A stretch of DNA of 64,000 nt, taken from Planctomycetia bacterium. Lineage in GTDB: Bacteria > Planctomycetota > Phycisphaerae > UBA1845 > UTPLA1. The position numbers were made by a program, and so were the translations under genes. The notes beneath the pieces were generated by a model. The model searched no databases. It was not told the origin of the DNA and saw nothing but the letters and a program-made list of their open reading frames with translations. This document shows, one piece after another, positions 59,570 to 64,000 of the stretch; position 1 is the first letter of the stretch; every line of letters starts with the position of its first letter. Location: assembly GCA_015075745.1 (NCBI GenBank), contig JABTTW010000001.1, positions 3,343,904 through 3,407,903 of the forward strand. The letters are read 5' to 3'.

Positions 59570-61441
59570 TCATTGCGGGACGTCGATTTCGAGCTTTTGT
59601 TTGGCGCCCTGTCGCGCTCCTGCTGAAAATGTGACAATCTTTGCGCCGGGGTCAACCAAAAAGAGATATCCAAATTTGCGCTGGTCCTCGGGCGTGTCAC
59701 GCATGATGTTGGCCGTGACCTTTTGCGCCTTGGCCAGGCACCGCTCGGGCACATCAGCCTCGGGATGATACTGAATCTCCAGCACCATCTTGCCGCCGAT
59801 CGGCGCGGCGGAATAAACGCCGATGGCGTAGTAGTTATTGCCTGCATCGTCGGCGATATAGATCTGGGCGGCGACGTTGGTCGCGTAATTCAGCGCCTTG
59901 CCGAACAGGCTGAGAGCGTCGTTCTTATCGGCGCCGACCTGAACCATCTTCTTGCCGCCGGGGACGTCAAACTCTTTCACATCCCAATCGGCCGGCGGCG
60001 GATCGGGAATCTCGACACTGAAGTGACAATCGCCAAGCTTGCCGCCTCGGACCGCGCTGCGCACGACATTGTCATTTCCATCGAGTGGGAACGGAATCGT
60101 CGAAAACACGCCGGTTCGTGCGGCAATGGCGTTGGCCACATGCGTCGCTCCACCGGGTGCATCGCCGACTTTCACGTCGCCGCCGCCTCCCCCTGTTGCG
60201 TCAGACTTCTCGTCGTCCTTCTTTTTCTTTGAAGTCTTCTTTTCTGCCGCAGGGACATCTCGCCCGCCCGCGATCGATGCATAGGCGGGCGGCTCATCCT
60301 TGAACATTTTCTTGGTCAGCTCAACGCGCGGACCGCGCTTGAACTCGATGTACCACGGGACAAAGGTCGCCGGAACCTCAAATGCGACGTCGAACTTGTA
60401 GCCGGAAATAAAGTCGAGCCCATCCTTGCCTTGCTTGTCACCGATGGCGGGGGTCTGGTTGGGACCGAGGATAAAGTCTGTTTGCGGACCGAACCGGACC
60501 AATCGGGTTGCCTGTGCAGCGTCGATTGACTTCAGGCCGTGGTCCTTGTGGGTATAGATGTCGCTCAGGCCGCAGGCGAGCCGAACTTCGGGCTCGGCCG
60601 AGCGAGATCCGTCCGTCGCGGGAGGCGGTCCGATCAGTCGAAACTGGGCTGGTCGGAAGCGAATCTCCGCCGCCTCTTTCGCCGCGCTGGCATCGATCCG
60701 GACCCGACAGACGAGGAGCTTGTTTCCGGGGCTGCTCGGCTCTCTTGATGTGAACTCACGCACGAGTGACTCGCCGTCCACCCGCTGGGTCACTTCGTCG
60801 ATCTGGGAGGCCTCCCAGTATGCCAATACGGAAAGGCAATCCTCAGGAAGGAACATGCGCTCGCTGGGCTGTGGATTCGCCCGCGCGCTGTAAAGGTCGA
60901 GCAGCATGTCGGGCTTTGCTTGTTCGAGCGGAGTCTCGCCGCCGAACCGGCCGTTGGAAAGCATTGAGGCGAGGCCGACAGTGAAGTTGTCGGGCTTGAA
61001 GAAGAAGCCCTTGGTCTGGATCGTGCCGTCGGGTGCGGACTGCACTCGATCGAAACCAAAAACGGCGGGTCCAATCGGCAGCATCTGGATGGCCACCAGG
61101 GCCATGCCGACAATGATGAGGCCGCTGAAGAAACCGACGACGCCCGCCCCGGCACGATCCACATAGACCGGCAGGCGAACGTTTCCGGGAATGGACTTGT
61201 CCGTCGCAAAGCGAAGGGTGGCCAGGGAAATGAGAAAAATGAGCATAAAGGCCAGGGGTAGCCCGACCATCGAATTCAGCGAGTCGGCCCACACGGAATT
61301 CAGACTCTCGTAGAATCCGAACGCCAACATGCACGCGACGATGGCGGAGAAGAACATGATCAGCGAACTGAAGAAGCCCTGGTATGCCCAGAATGCCGTG
61401 ATCAGGATCACCATTAATGCGACTACGATTGAGAACAACAT
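59570..61441 (-). CDS. CvpA-like membrane protein with large extracytoplasmic domain
   Basis: The first ~160 residues hold four helices in the CvpA style (FSIVVALMVILITAFWAYQG, SLIMFFSAIVACMLAFGFYE, GLPLAFMLIFLISLATLRFA, GAGVVGFFSGLIIVGMALVA). The remaining ~460 residues are soluble, with a Lys/Asp/Gly-rich linker (KKTSKKKKDDEKSDATGGGG) and beta-rich parts. CvpA family proteins are known from colicin V production and purF operons, but this long version is unusual. ATG 61441 is preferred; 61456 is possible. It lies upstream of the protease gene by 36 bases in the same direction and may be co-transcribed. Confidence 0.75.
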   Translation of the reverse strand: MLFSIVVALMVILITAFWAYQGFFSSLIMFFSAIVACMLAFGFYESLNSVWADSLNSMVGLPLAFMLIFLISLATLRFATDKSIPGNVRLPVYVDRAGAGVVGFFSGLIIVGMALVAIQMLPIGPAVFGFDRVQSAPDGTIQTKGFFFKPDNFTVGLASMLSNGRFGGETPLEQAKPDMLLDLYSARANPQPSERMFLPEDCLSVLAYWEASQIDEVTQRVDGESLVREFTSREPSSPGNKLLVCRVRIDASAAKEAAEIRFRPAQFRLIGPPPATDGSRSAEPEVRLACGLSDIYTHKDHGLKSIDAAQATRLVRFGPQTDFILGPNQTPAIGDKQGKDGLDFISGYKFDVAFEVPATFVPWYIEFKRGPRVELTKKMFKDEPPAYASIAGGRDVPAAEKKTSKKKKDDEKSDATGGGGGDVKVGDAPGGATHVANAIAARTGVFSTIPFPLDGNDNVVRSAVRGGKLGDCHFSVEIPDPPPADWDVKEFDVPGGKKMVQVGADKNDALSLFGKALNYATNVAAQIYIADDAGNNYYAIGVYSAAPIGGKMVLEIQYHPEADVPERCLAKAQKVTANIMRDTPEDQRKFGYLFLVDPGAKIVTFSAGARQGAKQKLEIDVPQ

Positions 61442-61513
61442 GATTGGCCGCTCCATCCAGGGCGTGAAAACGACGGCTCGCCGCTTTCCAAGCTGATAAT
61501 CAGGCCGGATCGG

Positions 61514-63232
61514 TCAGGATGCCTTCGCAGGCGCCGACGCGGACTGGCCTTCTTTGGTCACTCTTAAGACCTCGTTGATGCTTGTCTGGCCCTCATAAAC
61601 TTTATACAGCGCGTTTTCCTGAAGGTAGAGCATGCCTCGCTTGCGCGCCTCGGTCTTCACAGCGGCAAGCGGCGAGCCCTTGGCCAATAGAGCGCGGAGG
61701 TCATCGTCAATGACCAGCATCTCGAACACCCCGGTTCGCCCGATGTATCCAGCGCCCTGGCAGATCGTACAGGCCAGGGGATTGCCCTGACGATCAACCT
61801 CCACCTCATTGGGATTCGGCGGGCGGAAGAACGGGCGGTTCTCACCGGTGGGCAAATTGGCCTTCTTCAAGATTGCCGGATCGGGCTTATAGCCTTTACG
61901 ACACTCCGTACACAGAATGCGCACAAGTCGCTGGGACAGGACGAGCTGCAAGCCTGCGGCGGCCATCGCCGGATCGCCGACTGCCTGGATGTATTTTTGC
62001 AGGGCGCTGAAGCAGTCCCGCGCCTGCACTCCCAGGTACATCTTTTTGCCTTGCTTGGCGTACTGGGCGACGATCTGGGCCGTCTCAACGTCGGCGAGAT
62101 CGGAGGCCATGCAGACATCCGGCTCCATGCGAAGGATCGACCTCAGCTTCTTGCCGAAAGTCACCTCGCCGCCTGTTGCGTCGATGACGTGCTGGGTCAG
62201 ATTCTCAACGTCCTGACTCTTGTTGATTTCCAGGGTATGGATGTTCTGAAGGAACGCGTCGTGTTCCCGGAGCATTGCGTAGAGCGTGCTCGACACACCC
62301 GACGCCTTCGGGCCACTGCACATCACCAGCCCGCGACTTTCCTTAACGATCTTCTGCACGATGGGCAGTTGCTTGGGTGTGAGGCCGATGTCGGGCAGGC
62401 GGAACTTGTGTTCTTCGTAGAGCAACCGAAGTATGAATCGTTGTCCCGAGGTGCTGCCCGATGTGCGAGCCTCGATCTCGACGGTTTTGTCGCCCTTTCC
62501 GCCTGCGCCGATGGCGCACTTGAAACGTCCTGCCTGGGGCTTTCGCATTTCTTCAAGGTTCATCCCGGCGATCTTCTTGAGATGCTGAAACATCCGCAGG
62601 CCGTGGATGGCGTCGATGGGGTCGCGTAATCGGTCGATGCCATCGACGCGATAGATCACTTTCACGGGCTGCTCCGGGGCAAAGTCCATGCGGGCATCGG
62701 TCGCCCGTCGCCAGATGGCGTCGAAGAGCAACTCCTGCAAAACGCCGTATGCCGCGTTTTCCTCGGGGTCCGACGGCCAGGCCGGCGTTTTGCCGTCGGC
62801 CGCCTTGATCCGGACACGATCAAGGCTGGAAAGCTCTTCATTGGCGCTGGCCCCGCCCTTACCCAATCGCCGCAGGTGTGACACAGTTAATACGGTGTCG
62901 TTCGGGCCGACGCGTGCATTGCGATAGAAGATATAGACAAGGAGCGCCGCGCCGTAGAGAACGACGAAGAGCCCGATTCCGACGGCGTAGATCGGCACCA
63001 ACAGCCAGAGAATGAGGCAGATTGCGCCAGTCCCGAATACGAGCGAAATCCACGGCCCTGCGGGAACCTTTACCTTGACCGTGTCCTTCTGTACCCAAGC
63101 CGAGTTGTGGGCCCAGAGAAGGACGCACAAGAGGAAGGGCACAATCTTGACGGCGCTAAAGTAATCACCTGACTGCGGCAAAGCGGCGAGCAAAATATCC
63201 ACTCCGGAGCCGATTGCTAGGTCCGTCGGCAT
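61514..63232 (-). CDS. GspE/PilB-type secretion ATPase with membrane helices and degenerate Walker motifs
   Basis: The C-terminal half follows type II secretion/type IV pilus ATPases: KIAGMNLEEMRKPQAGRF, RFILRLLYEE, ILRMEPDVCMASDLADVETA, QLVLSQRLVRILCTECRKGY and the zinc Cys pairs with CTICQGAGYIGRTGVFEML. Unusually the Walker A reads GPKASGVSSTLYA (normally GPTGSGKSTTLYA), so the nucleotide-binding Lys is Val, and the Walker B/Asp box (normally GEIRD) is SDLAD. Two or three hydrophobic helices (about residues 30-45 and 65-105) precede the ATPase part, which is not usual for GspE. It may be a catalytically dead relative. ATG 63232 is used; TTG 63256 is possible. Confidence 0.82.
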   Translation of the reverse strand: MPTDLAIGSGVDILLAALPQSGDYFSAVKIVPFLLCVLLWAHNSAWVQKDTVKVKVPAGPWISLVFGTGAICLILWLLVPIYAVGIGLFVVLYGAALLVYIFYRNARVGPNDTVLTVSHLRRLGKGGASANEELSSLDRVRIKAADGKTPAWPSDPEENAAYGVLQELLFDAIWRRATDARMDFAPEQPVKVIYRVDGIDRLRDPIDAIHGLRMFQHLKKIAGMNLEEMRKPQAGRFKCAIGAGGKGDKTVEIEARTSGSTSGQRFILRLLYEEHKFRLPDIGLTPKQLPIVQKIVKESRGLVMCSGPKASGVSSTLYAMLREHDAFLQNIHTLEINKSQDVENLTQHVIDATGGEVTFGKKLRSILRMEPDVCMASDLADVETAQIVAQYAKQGKKMYLGVQARDCFSALQKYIQAVGDPAMAAAGLQLVLSQRLVRILCTECRKGYKPDPAILKKANLPTGENRPFFRPPNPNEVEVDRQGNPLACTICQGAGYIGRTGVFEMLVIDDDLRALLAKGSPLAAVKTEARKRGMLYLQENALYKVYEGQTSINEVLRVTKEGQSASAPAKAS

Positions 63233-63464
63233 GTTGGTTTTTCTGATCTGAGGCAAACCTCAGTTTTCGGCCTGCTGACCATTCTATTCCGGCAACTCCC
63301 CCGATGGAACAGCTGGCCATCTTAGCGGCTTGCCGAGCCCGGTCCAACCCCGTCGGCCGGATCGTGGATGAGCGATTGGAGTCCCGAATGACCCGGTCTA
63401 ATGCTCGCCTGTGCATCGGCTGCCATTCCCGTACAATAAGCCCAAAATGGGAGCCGAAAGCCAC

Positions 63465-63875
63465 ATGCTGGAAGAACTCTTCAGTCATCAAGCCGAACTC
63501 AATCGCCGGATCGGGTTTGACCCCGAGAGGCTTCGCAAAAACTTCGACCCTCACTTGGCCGGCGAATGGCTTAACAATTACATCGCCGCCTCAGCGAATG
63601 AGCTGGAAGAACTTCGCAACTGTACCTACTGGAAGCATTGGTGCCAGGAGGCCAAGGACGGTAGGCGGTACGAGCTCTTTGACCTGCAGAACGCCAGAGT
63701 TGAGGTCATTGATCTGCTCTTCTTCTGGATCTCGATGGCCCAGTGCCTTGGGCTCGACGCGAGCGACGTCATGAAACTGTATCACCAGAAGCTCAAGGTG
63801 AACAAAGACCGACAGGATAACGGATACTCGATGACCGAGAAGACCGAGGACGACAACAAGAACATTACGATCTAG
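63465..63875 (+). CDS. Dimeric dUTPase-like / all-alpha NTP pyrophosphatase
   Basis: A 136-residue protein with the all-alpha NTP pyrophosphohydrolase pattern: ASANELEELRNCTYWKHWC (ExxE with aromatic), NARVEVIDLLFFWISMAQCL (ExxD) and YHQKLKVNKDRQDNGYS, matching the dimeric dUTPase (dUTPase_2) family, which hydrolyses dUTP to dUMP. The start MLEELFSHQAELNRRIG fits; ATG 63447 would add six residues. It runs away from the GspE-like gene. No flanking partner is visible before the window end. Confidence 0.8.
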   Translation: MLEELFSHQAELNRRIGFDPERLRKNFDPHLAGEWLNNYIAASANELEELRNCTYWKHWCQEAKDGRRYELFDLQNARVEVIDLLFFWISMAQCLGLDASDVMKLYHQKLKVNKDRQDNGYSMTEKTEDDNKNITI

Positions 63876-64000
63876 CTTTTTTCTGACGATGGCAATTCGG
63901 TCTTGGGCTGCTCTCGTTAATTGCCGTTTTTATCAGCTTGCATCCGGGTTCTCCATTCGCGGTGACTTCTCGATTTGATTTGAGTAATTGGGCGTCGATC

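Overview
The window reads as chromosomal DNA of a planctomycete, most likely of the Phycisphaerae type. The evidence is uniformly GC-rich coding sequence, a primary-type sigma factor with a long N-terminal extension and the shortened 'FSTYATWAI...FARSVPE' region 2.4/3, a secreted beta-propeller with a dockerin-like GDMNGNG tail, FHA/GAF/PP2C and PEGA proteins, many small lipoproteins, a PTPS-III-like pterin enzyme and an McsA/McsB pair. No rRNA, tRNA, CRISPR array or prophage was seen. The assignment is inference from protein style, not from a marker gene.

Layout. 1-6.6 kb: tail of a membrane protein, a small antitoxin-like ORF, a UvrD/PcrA helicase, the extended sigma factor, a secreted DUF1028 protein and a stand-alone nucleotidyltransferase. 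6.7-14.9 kb: an aldehyde/alcohol dehydrogenase pair, a small membrane protein, thiS-thiG, a beta-propeller protein, a PAS/HD-GYP signalling protein and a PQQ-like propeller. 14.9-16.4 kb: one IS1380-family insertion sequence between two convergent genes. 16.5-24.3 kb: an ABC-2 permease, a membrane protein, a kinase-like/deoxyribosyltransferase-like fusion, a UGA-containing SelW-like selenoprotein gene, ugd, nrdR coupled to a second ATP-cone protein, and a metallo-beta-lactamase-fold hydrolase. 24.4-34.4 kb: an ECF sigma/anti-sigma pair, a GH20-like hydrolase, lipoproteins, and a divergent PEGA-protein / FHA-GAF-PP2C pair.

34.4-43 kb: tyrS, a UPF0175/DUF3368 toxin-antitoxin module, purA-uppS, then a lower-GC accessory patch with an AbiE-type toxin-antitoxin operon, a DNA-methyltransferase remnant and dispersed repeats. 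43-51 kb: serine acetyltransferase, a FlgI-like lipoprotein with a repeat-rich tail, a large lipoprotein, proS with an insertion, and another nucleotidyltransferase. 51-64 kb: mcsA-mcsB, a three-gene operon ending in the PTPS-III-like gene, trpE, apt, an HtrA protease, a CvpA-like membrane protein, a GspE-type ATPase with ruined Walker motifs, and a dimeric dUTPase-like protein.

Most genes are housekeeping or short operons coupled by ATGA/TGATG overlaps (ECF sigma/anti-sigma, purA-uppS, mcsA-mcsB, the 55.7-52.8 kb operon). The strongest unexpected signals are the selenoprotein with an in-frame UGA and a SECIS-like hairpin whose loop is GGUCU, the degenerate GspE-like ATPase, the Glu-type PTPS, the sigma factor extension, and a recurring layout with a -10 hexamer exactly 6 nt before the start codon, which suggests leaderless transcripts.
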